Shown here: piece after piece, positions 7,499-16,300 of the stretch
Layout of the letters: each line of letters opens with the position of its first letter
Position numbering within the stretch: position 1 is the stretch's first letter
NCBI GenBank assembly: GCA_035315885.1
Contig: DATFXM010000200.1
Span: forward strand, 6,434 to 70,433
Source of the DNA: DATFXM01 sp035315885
Lineage (GTDB): Bacteria; Acidobacteriota; Blastocatellia; UBA7656
Reading direction: 5' to 3'
Length of the DNA: 64,000 nt
Notes under the pieces: model-generated
The model's database searches: none
What the model saw: the letters and a program-made list of their open reading frames with translations, nothing else
Told to the model about the DNA's origin: nothing
Made by a program: the position numbers and the translations under genes

Positions 7499-8965
7499 TC
7501 AGAAACTGAATAACTTTGAGAAGTTGTATCTGAACGAGAACTGGATTCGATAATCGTTCGAGGCAAAGCCATCGCGGAAGTTCTCGCGCCTTCCCCACTG
7601 AAACTCACCGCCAAGCATGACGTTGTCGTAGGGATAAAACAGGAGGTTAGCGAGGCCATAATGGCCGCGGTGGTAAGCGTTGTCTTCTTGCCCTTCGGAG
7701 TTTTCGATGTTGACCAGCGAATATCCGATCGAGCTGCTGAATCGTTTGCTCCAGGTGTGATCGAGGAAGGACACGACGCCGAGCACCGGAAGCGCTTCAC
7801 CTTTGATCGGCGTTGCCGGGTCTGCGCCCCTCTTGATGCCAACGTCGACCGGCGCATCATTCATGTAGTTCTCAATGCCTGCACCATACACAAACTGGAA
7901 TCGGCCGATGTTGTTCTTATTGAATTTCAGGTTCGAGCTGACGGTGGCGCCCCAGCCCACCACGCTGTCGCTCAGATCGAATCGGTCGTGGTTTGTATCG
8001 ACCCACCTGATACGCCTCACGATTCCTGCAAACTGAACATGACCCCAGTCCCGATTGAATCGCACATGACCCGAGAAGTCCGGCAGGTCGAACTTGGGCT
8101 GGATACCCTCCAGCAGCTTTACACGATCTGCGAACCTGCCCTGATCGCCGCTTGCGCCCGGACGCTCGATTGCGATCGTAACTTCGTTCTTTCCCTTCAG
8201 AGGCATCCAGCGCGCCTGTACGTTGCGGAAGAAGACCATTCCATTTGGTCCCCAATACTCGATCGAGTTGGGAAACACATCGATGTCCATGAACGGGCTC
8301 CACGTTTGGCCGCCGCCAAAGTGACCGAGCTCGCCGTATGCGTGACGCAGACGGAAAGTTGTCTGTCCGGCGTCGACTCCGGTCCCGAACAGTTCGAACT
8401 CGAACTGCGTCTTCAACTCGCCAAGCGGAGTAGCGGTGGTCGACTTCACTCCGAGCCGGCTCTGCCGCACGCCAAAGTAGGTCTTCCCATCGGGGGCGAA
8501 CTGGTCCTTGGACGCTGGCAGCTTCGTCGGACGAATCACGTCGAACCAATCCGGATCGTTCTGTTTGAACTGATAGCCGAAGTCGAGCATGGCAAAGCCG
8601 TAAACCTGGAACGTGTTTTCACCCTTCTTCTCGTTCTCCTGGGTACTCCTGGAGGGCACCGTGGGTTTGGTGGCGACTGCGGTTGTCTCGGTTACTGTGG
8701 TCTTATCAGAAGGAGGGACGGCGCTCGATGATGGTGTGTTGGCTGCTGGTGCAATTCGCGGCTGCTGCATTGCTGAGAGCTGTGTCTTCAGCTCATGGAC
8801 TGTCTGCTCCAGTTTCTGAAGTTTCTCTTTCAACTGCTGGACCTCGGTCGATGCCTTGTCAGTTTCCTGAGCTAGCGCAACCGGGGCGGCGATGACGAGA
8901 AAAGCAATTCCAACCAAGGCACTCCTGATAGCTCTCGTACAACGCGCTCCAGATTTGGATTCCAT
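7499..8965 (-). CDS. DcaP-like outer-membrane porin
   Basis: A 488-residue outer-membrane beta-barrel. A signal peptide (cleavage ALA-Q near 32) is followed by an N-terminal heptad region, about 35-68 (VQQLKEKLQKLEQTVHELKT), a linker and a barrel ending in aromatic YNFSKLFSF, as expected for BamA-dependent insertion. The barrel segments FQVYGFAMLDFGYQF and TFRLRHAYGELGHFGGGQTW resemble trimeric DcaP-type porins, which have an N-terminal coiled coil and have been linked to dicarboxylate uptake. The gene precedes the exported glutaminase. An operator-like site lies 93-130 bp upstream. Substrate selectivity cannot be read from sequence; passage of amino acids or of fumarate/glutamate would fit the neighbourhood. 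Confidence 0.8.
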   Translation of the reverse strand: MESKSGARCTRAIRSALVGIAFLVIAAPVALAQETDKASTEVQQLKEKLQKLEQTVHELKTQLSAMQQPRIAPAANTPSSSAVPPSDKTTVTETTAVATKPTVPSRSTQENEKKGENTFQVYGFAMLDFGYQFKQNDPDWFDVIRPTKLPASKDQFAPDGKTYFGVRQSRLGVKSTTATPLGELKTQFEFELFGTGVDAGQTTFRLRHAYGELGHFGGGQTWSPFMDIDVFPNSIEYWGPNGMVFFRNVQARWMPLKGKNEVTIAIERPGASGDQGRFADRVKLLEGIQPKFDLPDFSGHVRFNRDWGHVQFAGIVRRIRWVDTNHDRFDLSDSVVGWGATVSSNLKFNKNNIGRFQFVYGAGIENYMNDAPVDVGIKRGADPATPIKGEALPVLGVVSFLDHTWSKRFSSSIGYSLVNIENSEGQEDNAYHRGHYGLANLLFYPYDNVMLGGEFQWGRRENFRDGFASNDYRIQFSFRYNFSKLFSF

Positions 8966-9046
8966 CAGTCGCCCCCTCTATTGCTTTTGTGCTCTTAACC
9001 TAGGTGAGTCGAGTGCAGTGTCACGCCGATTCTAGGAGTACGACAC

Positions 9047-9095
9047 AAGTGCCAGAACTGGCACTTCTGACAGGTCTTTGGAGAAAAGATGACAG
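9047..9095. promoter_or_regulatory. operator-like repeats between porin and PP2C genes
   Basis: AAGTGCCAG-AA-CTGGCACTT (9047-9066) is a perfect inverted repeat. Its right arm overlaps CTGGCA-N4-TGACAG (9058-9073), and a further TGACAG starts at 9090, again 22 bp after the previous one. Layout and spacing match the site at 6301. It lies between the divergent porin (start 8965) and phosphatase (start 9253) genes and could serve either. Confidence 0.5.
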
Positions 9096-9252
9096 GCAGT
9101 CGAATGCTTTGCGGCGGAACCCTGAACTCATTTTGTGCCGCAGTGCTTTCTCGGTCTACCTGTAAATTTTGCCAGTGGTAGAGAGGTTGAGATTTGCATA
9201 GCGTCATGTTTAGCGGCAGGTTCTTCTTACCTGGCGGGTGAAAGGAGCGATT

Positions 9253-10212
9253 ATGACAGCGACTTCAAAAGGACCTGAACAGACAGACAATGCCGTCCTG
9301 CCCGTTGAGTCTGATGGCCTTGAACCGGTCAAGATCGAAAGTCCTGCTTCATCGCTGGTCGCAATAGAACTTGCGGTGAAGTCGCACGAGGGCAACGTGA
9401 GGCTCACAAACGAGGATCATTATCTGGTCGTGCGCGCTGAGCGCTCTCTGAATACCGTGCAGTCAAACCTTCCGGAGGGCGCGCTCAAGCCGAGCTTTCA
9501 TGAAACTGCGTTCGGGATGGCGATCGCTGACGGAATCGGCGGGATGCCCGCCGGCGGTGTTGCCAGTCGCATGGCGCTGCGCAAGCTCGTAGACCTGGTG
9601 GTTAAAACGCCGGACTGGGTTATGAGGATGGACCGCCGAAAAGCTAATACAGTGATGCGGCGAATGGCCAACCGCTTTCGACAGATTGACATCACCTTGA
9701 GACGACACAGCGAAAGGGATCCTCGACTCGCAGGTATGGGCACCACGATGACTGTTGCTTGTAGTCTCGGCAGTGACCTTTTTGTCGGACACATCGGCGA
9801 TTCACGGGCTTATTTGATACGTCGTGACGAGCTTCATCAGTTGACGCGCGACCACACGGTGGCCCAGCGAATGATCGACGCCAAGGTAGCCGGAGAACAA
9901 GACGATTCAGTTCGCGGATTTCGCAGAGTGCTTACCGCCGCGCTCGGCTCTACGTCACAGCCTAGCGATCCTGACGTGCTACGGTTTTATCTCCGAGACG
10001 GAGATCAGTTGTTGCTCTGTACCGACGGCCTCACCGAGCATGTGGATTCCGAGACGATTGCCTCAATCCTGCGCCACTCAGAAACCGCGGAAGATGCTTG
10101 CAAAGCCCTTGTTGGCGAAGCCCTGAATCGAGGCGGCGTGGACAATGTGACAGTGCTGTTGGCGCGTTATCGCTTCCCAAAGGCAGAACGAGCCGCTGAC
10201 ACCAAGCGATGA
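9253..10212 (+). CDS. PP2C-type protein serine/threonine phosphatase
   Basis: A 319-residue cytoplasmic PPM/PP2C phosphatase. Motifs in order: VRLTNEDHYL (early metal-site region), AIADGIGGMPAGGVAS (DG metal motif), GMGTTMTVA, HIGDSRAYLIR, LCTDGLTEHV (second metal Asp) and GGVDNVTVLLARY at the end. All metal-binding aspartates appear present. The first 45 residues are a non-conserved leader. The ATG at 9253 has AAAGGAG 5 bp upstream; a GTG at 9238 overlaps that ribosome site and is less likely. No partner kinase lies in the window. It stands alone, converging with the Omp85-like gene. Confidence 0.9.
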   Translation: MTATSKGPEQTDNAVLPVESDGLEPVKIESPASSLVAIELAVKSHEGNVRLTNEDHYLVVRAERSLNTVQSNLPEGALKPSFHETAFGMAIADGIGGMPAGGVASRMALRKLVDLVVKTPDWVMRMDRRKANTVMRRMANRFRQIDITLRRHSERDPRLAGMGTTMTVACSLGSDLFVGHIGDSRAYLIRRDELHQLTRDHTVAQRMIDAKVAGEQDDSVRGFRRVLTAALGSTSQPSDPDVLRFYLRDGDQLLLCTDGLTEHVDSETIASILRHSETAEDACKALVGEALNRGGVDNVTVLLARYRFPKAERAADTKR

Positions 10213-10231
10213 GAAGCGAGACGGGGCGCTG

Positions 10232-11605
10232 TTAGAACGCTTCGAGTACGCCGATGCTCAGCGTGCCTCCATGCTTGCCGAAGCCATAGTCAACTCTGAA
10301 GTTGATTGGGTTGGTCTTTGTCAGCCGGAAACGAACGCCAGCTCCACCGCCAGGCAAGAGGTCACCACCACCGATATCTGTGAACTTCGGGCCGACCGCA
10401 CCAAAACCTGCGAAGCCCACCAGTCCAAATCTTCCAAGAAATCCGGTCTTCGGAATGGTAAACCTGTATTCACCCTGAGTCGCAAACATTCTCCGGTCCT
10501 GATATCTCCCCGCCGAATAACCCCGTATGTCGTTGAATGCTCCGAAGAGGCAGAGGTCATAGATCGGCACGTGGTCGCCTGACGCGCCGCAACCCATTAC
10601 CCGAAACGCGATTACTTGATTTGGACGGAAGCCTATGTATTTATTGAAACCAACTTTGTAGTACTGATAGGTGAACTTGCTCCCGAGACCCTCGGTGAAG
10701 AAGTCAATCCCCGAGTCGAGGAAGAAGCCTTTCCGCGGATATAAGGTGTTGTCTCGAGTGTCCCATTGAAAGCGCGGTCCTATGGAGACCGTTCGATGAC
10801 GAAAGAGTTCCTCTCCGATGAGTTCGATGATGGGGGCGAGAGTCGGCGGCGGATTGATTTCGGTGTCGGGCGGGAGGTCCGAGTTGTCACGATCGATAGA
10901 CAGTCGCAAGTTGCGGTATTGAAAACGCGCTCCGAGATACATTCCTTTCTTAAATCGGAACAGCGCCTCAGCAATAAGACCCCCACCCTTCGTGTTCAGC
11001 GGCAGAAATATGCCCGAGTCACCGGCGCGTCTCCCCTCGCCGTAAAGTCTCGCGTTTATGCTTGCCTTACCGGCGGCGATGGTGAACCGGTACTTGTCTT
11101 CCTTCATGTATAGCCGGGTTCCCAACGCAAGCCCGCGGCTTCCATTGTTAGTGACCAGACCACCGAGGCCGAACATCGAAGGAGGCGAAACTGTGTCTTC
11201 CTTGTTCAGAGGCGTCACGTAGCCCACGACGAACTGCAAACCGGCTCCGAGCGCCGGGCTGTTTATCGGGATTGGCGCGATCACGAATTCGCCGCCACGC
11301 TTATCCTTCTGCTGGGCCGCGTCCTTTGTCTGGGTTGAGTCTTGACTCTTTACCGAGTTGGATTGCTGCGACGTCTGATTCTTCGCTGATTTGGATTGCT
11401 CAGTCGATGTCTCTTTCTTGGCTGAATCAGTTTGCTGCGACGACGCCTCATCTTTCTTAGTCGGGTCGGCTTGTTGTTCGTCGGCACTCTGCGCGCTGGC
11501 AATCGCAAGAGCGCTCAGAACCCAGAGCGTCACTGCAAGCAGCCGCGCGGTCCGTCGCGCTACGCGGCGCGCCCGGGTGACCGACCAGATCGAATATCGT
11601 TTCAT
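10232..11605 (-). CDS. Omp85/BamA-TamA-like outer-membrane barrel protein
   Basis: A 457-residue exported protein. An arginine-rich N-terminus and signal peptide (cleavage after about SAQ) lead into about 65 residues of Lys/Ser/Gln/Asp-rich linker, then a C-terminal 16-strand-type barrel (about 95-457). RFQWDTRDNTLYPRKGFF and the loop-6 signature DIRGYSAGRYQDRRMFATQG (Arg-Gly-Tyr) identify the surface-antigen D15 domain. No POTRA domains precede the barrel, so this is a short family member rather than BamA itself. The ATG at 11605 has GAGG 7 bp upstream. An operator-like site (11782-11819) and a MITE-like repeat lie upstream. Its function (barrel assembly or translocation) is not defined. Confidence 0.8.
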   Translation of the reverse strand: MKRYSIWSVTRARRVARRTARLLAVTLWVLSALAIASAQSADEQQADPTKKDEASSQQTDSAKKETSTEQSKSAKNQTSQQSNSVKSQDSTQTKDAAQQKDKRGGEFVIAPIPINSPALGAGLQFVVGYVTPLNKEDTVSPPSMFGLGGLVTNNGSRGLALGTRLYMKEDKYRFTIAAGKASINARLYGEGRRAGDSGIFLPLNTKGGGLIAEALFRFKKGMYLGARFQYRNLRLSIDRDNSDLPPDTEINPPPTLAPIIELIGEELFRHRTVSIGPRFQWDTRDNTLYPRKGFFLDSGIDFFTEGLGSKFTYQYYKVGFNKYIGFRPNQVIAFRVMGCGASGDHVPIYDLCLFGAFNDIRGYSAGRYQDRRMFATQGEYRFTIPKTGFLGRFGLVGFAGFGAVGPKFTDIGGGDLLPGGGAGVRFRLTKTNPINFRVDYGFGKHGGTLSIGVLEAF

Positions 11606-11781
11606 AGTACCGCCTCGATTCAATGTTATGGAATCGGGCCACCAATCACTAGACTGGCCTGGGTGAACGGGGCACGTTGACCAACTGGCGACGACACTTC
11701 AACTCGATAGGACAATTATTGGCCCAGGGCGACAGCCTGATTCGCCCCAAAATTCTACTGGCGTGGCGATTATTAAGATAA

Positions 11782-11819
11782 CTGTTACTTCTGACAGGGG
11801 GAGGGGAAAAATCTGCCAG
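11782..11819 (-). promoter_or_regulatory. operator-like repeats upstream of the Omp85-like gene
   Basis: CTGTTA-N4-TGACAG (11782-11797) is followed by TGCCAG at 11814, again 22 bp after the TGACAG. The N4 is CTTC, the same as at 9064. It lies 177 bp before the Omp85-like start, almost the same distance as the site before the DUF3300 gene. Confidence 0.45.
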
Positions 11820-11867
11820 TCACGCCCTGTGGCGGAAGTGAGTTTGCGATGTCCCCACGATGAGCGC

Positions 11868-11984
11868 TTAAGCGAGTCGGGTTTCGCCAACGCCGCAAAG
11901 ATTTCGCAAAGGGTGCATAGGTTCCGGGAGTTTGCGGGCCTTTGCGAACGTTCTCGCTCTTTGCGTGAAACCCGACTCGCTTAA
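11868..11984. repeat. MITE-like intergenic repeat with 18-bp perfect terminal inverted repeats
   Basis: TTAAGCGAGTCGGGTTTC at 11868-11885 is exactly mirrored at 11967-11984. The 117-bp element contains a CGCAAAG/CTTTGCG-rich interior. Its end (TTTGCGTGAAACCCG) recurs in the repeat at 43611-43688. It has no coding capacity. It separates the Omp85-like gene from the small ORFs at 12155, in a stretch (11606-12154) that otherwise holds only operator-like sites. Confidence 0.7.
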
Positions 11985-12077
11985 TCGCGGATATCGGGAC
12001 AGCCCTACTCACTCAGTCAAAGTTAAGACCCTAAGATGCCGGAACTGCACAAAGCTGTAATTTATTGTTGGCGGTGA

Positions 12078-12093
12078 CTGCCGGAATTGACAG
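12078..12093 (+). promoter_or_regulatory. operator-like dyad upstream of two small ORFs
   Basis: CTGCCG-N4-TGACAG, with a weaker CTGTAA 23 bp upstream at 12055. It lies about 60 bp before the start of the 12155 ORF. It is the mirror orientation of the sites at 6301, 9058 and 11782, as expected for a plus-strand gene. Confidence 0.35.
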
Positions 12094-12154
12094 TAGATGA
12101 ACCATCGGTCAACGAATAGAATCGGCCGTTAGGACTCGAAAGGAGACACTCGTG

Positions 12155-12343
12155 ATGTCTGGTGGGGCAAACTCTACTTCAAACGGCCCCGCGCTGAACC
12201 CCCCAATGATGGTCCGGACGTCTGACCCGCGCCGCCCTTCCATTCTGCGAGCGGTCGCTTTTTCTCACGATGCGCGAGTAATCACTGCCACCTTCGATCA
12301 GATGCTTAGGCCGTGGGACGCCGGCTTGTTAAGCGAGGTTTAA
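12155..12343 (+). CDS. small protein with one WD40-like blade
   Basis: A 62-residue ORF with AAGGAG 9 bp before the ATG (a GTG at 12152 is an alternative). I do not recognise the whole protein. Residues 30-57 (AVAFSHDARVITATFDQM, then a few residues to RPWDA) follow the pattern of a single WD40 repeat (VAFS-x-D-x-R ... D ... R-x-WD). One blade cannot form a propeller, so this is either a remnant of a larger protein or a chance match. Its stop codon lies 2 bp before the next start, suggesting translational coupling. A CTGTCA-type operator lies upstream. Confidence 0.4.
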   Translation: MSGGANSTSNGPALNPPMMVRTSDPRRPSILRAVAFSHDARVITATFDQMLRPWDAGLLSEV

Positions 12344-12345
12344 AC

Positions 12346-12666
12346 ATGTTGATTGCATTTGATGCTCAATCCGACCGCGGCTTACAGGCATTCTTCGAGC
12401 TGCAATATCATTCGGGACCCATGCTTATTGAGGTGAATATCGATTTCAAGGGATCGAGCGATCAGAAGCGTCAGACTCTGACAAGAATCAAGGAAGTAAT
12501 CCACGACATCGGACACCCTCCAGATCCTCATTGCCCCGATTGTGACTGGTTCCAGGTAATGTCGATTGTAAAACACTGTTACGACGAAGCCGTACGCACA
12601 TCTACACACGTCTCAACAACCGTACGAATACTCGATGCAAACGCGCGCGCTGCCGCAGGCTACTGA
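12346..12666 (+). CDS. hypothetical small cytoplasmic protein
   Basis: A 106-residue protein that I do not recognise. GCGAGG lies 8 bp before the ATG at 12346, and the start sits 2 bp after the stop of the upstream ORF, so the two are probably translated together. It has a compact alpha/beta look without a signal peptide or membrane segment. H-C-x2-C (residues HPPDPHCPDCDWF) followed by KHCYD could bind a metal. It converges with the response regulator gene. Confidence 0.55.
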   Translation: MLIAFDAQSDRGLQAFFELQYHSGPMLIEVNIDFKGSSDQKRQTLTRIKEVIHDIGHPPDPHCPDCDWFQVMSIVKHCYDEAVRTSTHVSTTVRILDANARAAAGY

Positions 12667-12681
12667 GGCATACTCCAAGGG

Positions 12682-13320
12682 TCAGGCACACACGATCGAG
12701 TTTTTGATCGCGTACTGAATAAGCTCCGCGCCGGTCTTCACATTGAGCTGCTCCATCATTGTGTACTTGTGAAAAGCCACCGTCCGTGGAGTCACATTCA
12801 GAATTGCCGCGACTTCCTTCATCGATCGTCCTTCGGCAAGCAACTGGAGCACCTCCTTCTGTCTTAGCGTCAACTTGTGAGCGGGCTTCTTGCTCTTGAG
12901 GTTTTGGACGAATGAACCAACCATTCCTTCAGTGATCAGAGGAGTCACATAGGATCGTCCCCTCAGGGTTTCCCGTATTGCGTGCGCCAGCTCGGAGGCA
13001 GCGCTGTTCTTAAGAAGGTATCCAGAGGCTCCCAGCTTGAATGCTTCGGCCGCAAGATCGGGATCCTGATTCATCGTCAGGTAAATCAGCTTTACCGAGG
13101 GAAGGTCCTGTTTCAAACGTTGGCCGGCGCTCAAACCATTCATCAACGGCATTCCGATGTCGAGTACAATCACGTCCGGATAGAAGTTCTTTGCGTTCTC
13201 GACCAGAGTCCTTCCGTCCAGAAACGTTCCGACCACCTCGAACTCGGGTTCGAGGAAGCTCTGAAAGGCTCCAAGCAGCAAAGCGTGATCGTCTGCGAGG
13301 ATGATGCGTGGTCGTTTCAT
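12682..13320 (-). CDS. NarL/LuxR-family response regulator
   Basis: A 212-residue DNA-binding response regulator. The receiver domain (1-125) has the acidic pair in ILADDHALL, the phospho-acceptor Asp in VIVLDIGMP, Thr in LIYLTMNQ and Lys in GYLLKNSA. The LuxR-type helix-turn-helix (145-205) has LTLRQKEVLQLLAEGRSMKE and TPRTVAFHKYTMMEQL. It lies 72 bp downstream of a HisKA_3 sensor kinase on the same strand, the usual cognate arrangement. Targets are unknown. Confidence 0.92.
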   Translation of the reverse strand: MKRPRIILADDHALLLGAFQSFLEPEFEVVGTFLDGRTLVENAKNFYPDVIVLDIGMPLMNGLSAGQRLKQDLPSVKLIYLTMNQDPDLAAEAFKLGASGYLLKNSAASELAHAIRETLRGRSYVTPLITEGMVGSFVQNLKSKKPAHKLTLRQKEVLQLLAEGRSMKEVAAILNVTPRTVAFHKYTMMEQLNVKTGAELIQYAIKNSIVCA

Positions 13321-13392
13321 TTTCCTACTCGCTTTCTTACACGTTGGACCGTCACCCGTGCTGGGGAACGCGAATGCGCGGTGTTGAGTGAC

Positions 13393-16300
13393 TCAGCCTC
13401 CTGCCGCCCACATCTTGTCGTCCTGCCGCCGGCCGTTTCGGACCAGCTCTTCATGCGACAACGGCACCCGCGCGTTGACTTGTGTGCCGTGGGAGGCTCG
13501 TGAGTGGATGATTATACTCCCTCCGACCAGCCGGAGGCGCTCTCTCATGCTTATTAGACCCAGCCCCTTCCTGGTCTTGGGAGATTCAACGTCAAACCCG
13601 ACACCCAGGTCGGAGACCACAAGCTGTATCTCACTTGGAGTCCCTAGTAACTCGACGCGAGCTTCACTTGCCCTGCTGTGTCTGATGACGTTGTTCAAAC
13701 ATTCTTGCGCGATTCGATAGAAGCACAACGAAACTTCCTGCGACAGATCCTTGGGCACTGAGTCATGCGTGAACTCGATGTTCAGTCCGCGACTGTGACC
13801 CAGCTCCTCGCACAGACTTTTCAGCGCAGCTACCAGGCCCAGGTGGACGAGCTTCGAGGGATGCAAGTCATAAGACATCCGATGAATGTCCCTCGATATC
13901 TGCCTGGTTTCGTTTATTATCACCTGCAGGTTCTTAAGCACTTTCTCGTCTGCCTCGTATAGGCTCTGCATCAATTGGTCGAGCTCAACAGATACGAGTG
14001 CGATTTTCTGATTCAGGTCATCGTGTAGCTCTCGGGCGATACGAGCACATTCGTTTTCTCGAGCGCGGATCAACTCGCCGCTAAGGTCTGCCAGAGATTG
14101 CTCGGCGAGTTTGCGCTCGGTGATGTCGATACACGAACCGATATATCCGAGAAACTCTCCCCCGGGAGAGAAGCGCGGCTTGCCGGTATCCAGCACCCAA
14201 CGATACAGCCCATCATGACGGCGAAGCCTGTATTCCATCCGATAAGGCTCGCTGCGATCGAACGCAGTGTAATAAGCGTCGCAGCAACTCTCGAAGTCAT
14301 CGGGATGTACGCCTTCAAGCCAGGCGGTGCCGAGCTCTTGTTCGAGGGTTCTCCCTCTGAAGTTCAGCCACTGCTGGTTGTAGTAAGTGCGGAGCTTGTT
14401 GGAATCCGCAATCCAGATTTTTACCGGCGCTGTGTCCGCCATTGTCCTGAATCGCGCCTCACTCTCGCGAAGGGCGTCTTCCGCCTCTTTGCGATATGCG
14501 ATATCGCGCACGACCGCAAGAATGCGATCTTTTCCACCGATCGCAGAGCGACGCAAGCTCACTTCGACCCAAAACCGGCGTCCATGCTTGTCTCTCGCCC
14601 ACCACTCAAAGACCTGCGGTTCTCCACCTGCCGCTCTTCTGATCCAGGCAATTGCAGCGTCAACAGTATACGGTGGATCGTTTGAGCTGAAGACCGCCGG
14701 TCCAAGCATTTTCGCCTCGTCAGCGGTGACGCCGTACATCTCACACATCACGCGATTCACGTCTACTACTTCACCCGAATCTATGTCATGAACGAAGATC
14801 GCGTCGTTAACCGCATTGAAGATTGATCGATAGTTTGCCTCGGAGTCTTTAAGCGCTTCCTCTGTGCGTATGCGGTTGGTTATGTCTCGCAATATCGCGG
14901 TGTAGAACTTTCGGCCGTTCAGTTCGACCTCAGAAACCGACGCTTCGATCGGGAACTCTTGTCCATCGGCCCGCCGCCCGAGCAGTCTTCCGAGCGGTCC
15001 GGTAAGGCTCTTCCCACCGTTGCTCCGAGAAGAATTCGAGAGGCTGCGATTGTGCTGTTCCCGGATCAGTCCAGGAATGAACTGATCGATCTTCAAGCCC
15101 AGGGCATCGGCAGCTTCGCACCTGAACATCCTCTCCGCGGTTGGGTTGAACAGTGCTATGCACTGGTTCTCATCAATCGAGATTATTGCGTCCATCGCGG
15201 ACTCGATGATGCCGGCCAACTGCGTTCGGTTCTCATTAAGCGCCTCTTCCGCCCGCTTCTGATCGGTAATATCAAGCGTGACACCGCGCACGCCGACTAC
15301 GACGCCGGCATCGTTGTGGATGGGGGTGAGATGTGCTTCAGCCCAGAGCACCCGACCGTTTTTTGCCCGCATGCGAAACTGCGTCACGCCCTCTTTACCG
15401 CTCGCCAGTATCGCCTCTTTCTCACGCTCCGTTCGTTCCCGATCCTCTTCGGCAACAACTGACAGCCAGAAGTCGCGATTGGACTGCCACTCCTCAACGC
15501 TGTACCCCAACATTCTCTCGATATAGTCGCTGAGGAAACGTACGATGCGGCTGGGGTCGTTGGGATCCGTCCTGTTTTCCCAAACGATACCCGGAACATT
15601 GGAGACGACTTCCTCGAGATTTCGGCGTTCTTCCTCGGCAAGGCTTGCGAGTCGAGAATTCTCGCGCTCGGCTTTCAACCGTCGAGCGCGATTCAGCATA
15701 AACCCGGCGATGAGTAATGCCTCCAGGATCAATAACGTCGTTGCAAAAACGATTTCCAGCCGATACTGCTCAAAGAACGACTGCTGCTTGAACAGTAGAA
15801 GACTGCCAGGCGGCAAATTCTTTTCTCGTAGTCCCCATCGTTCAAGCTGGCGCCAGTCGAACGTCACCACATTCGGTACGCCGTGCGGCGGATTGTCCTG
15901 CGGCCGTTCACCTGCAAGAATGCGCGCCCCTGCTTCCGCCGCGTTCTGGCCGAGTAGTTCAAAGTTGATGAGACTGCCCCCGACCATTCCGCTGCCGACA
16001 AACGTACTCCAACACCCGTAGATCGGTGCATTAGTCGTCGAAGCAATCCGCGAGAGACTCTCAGAGCCGGCAAACACGAGGCCCGCCTTGTCCCTTATGA
16101 ACGTACCAAACAACACGACTGTATGCTCGGGCAAGTTCGAAAGTTGTTCCTGCAACTGTTCGATTTCGAGATCGGTCTTATAGACGATCTCAAGCTGGCC
16201 TGCATATTCGCGCAATTCATTCTGCGTTACTTCCAATAGGCGTTTCTCAAACTCGGTCGAGCCGTATACCAAAATCACCCGCTTCGTAGCTGGGTGCAAC

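Noticed and set aside
6379..7860. Longer glutaminase start at 7860 (493 codons)
   Set aside because: The extra 136 residues are Arg/Ser-rich, overlap the 3' end of the porin gene, and end right where a signal peptide with a good ribosome site begins (7452).
9238..9255. GTG start for the PP2C gene at 9238
   Set aside because: It overlaps the AAAGGAG ribosome site that serves the ATG at 9253, and it adds no conserved residues.
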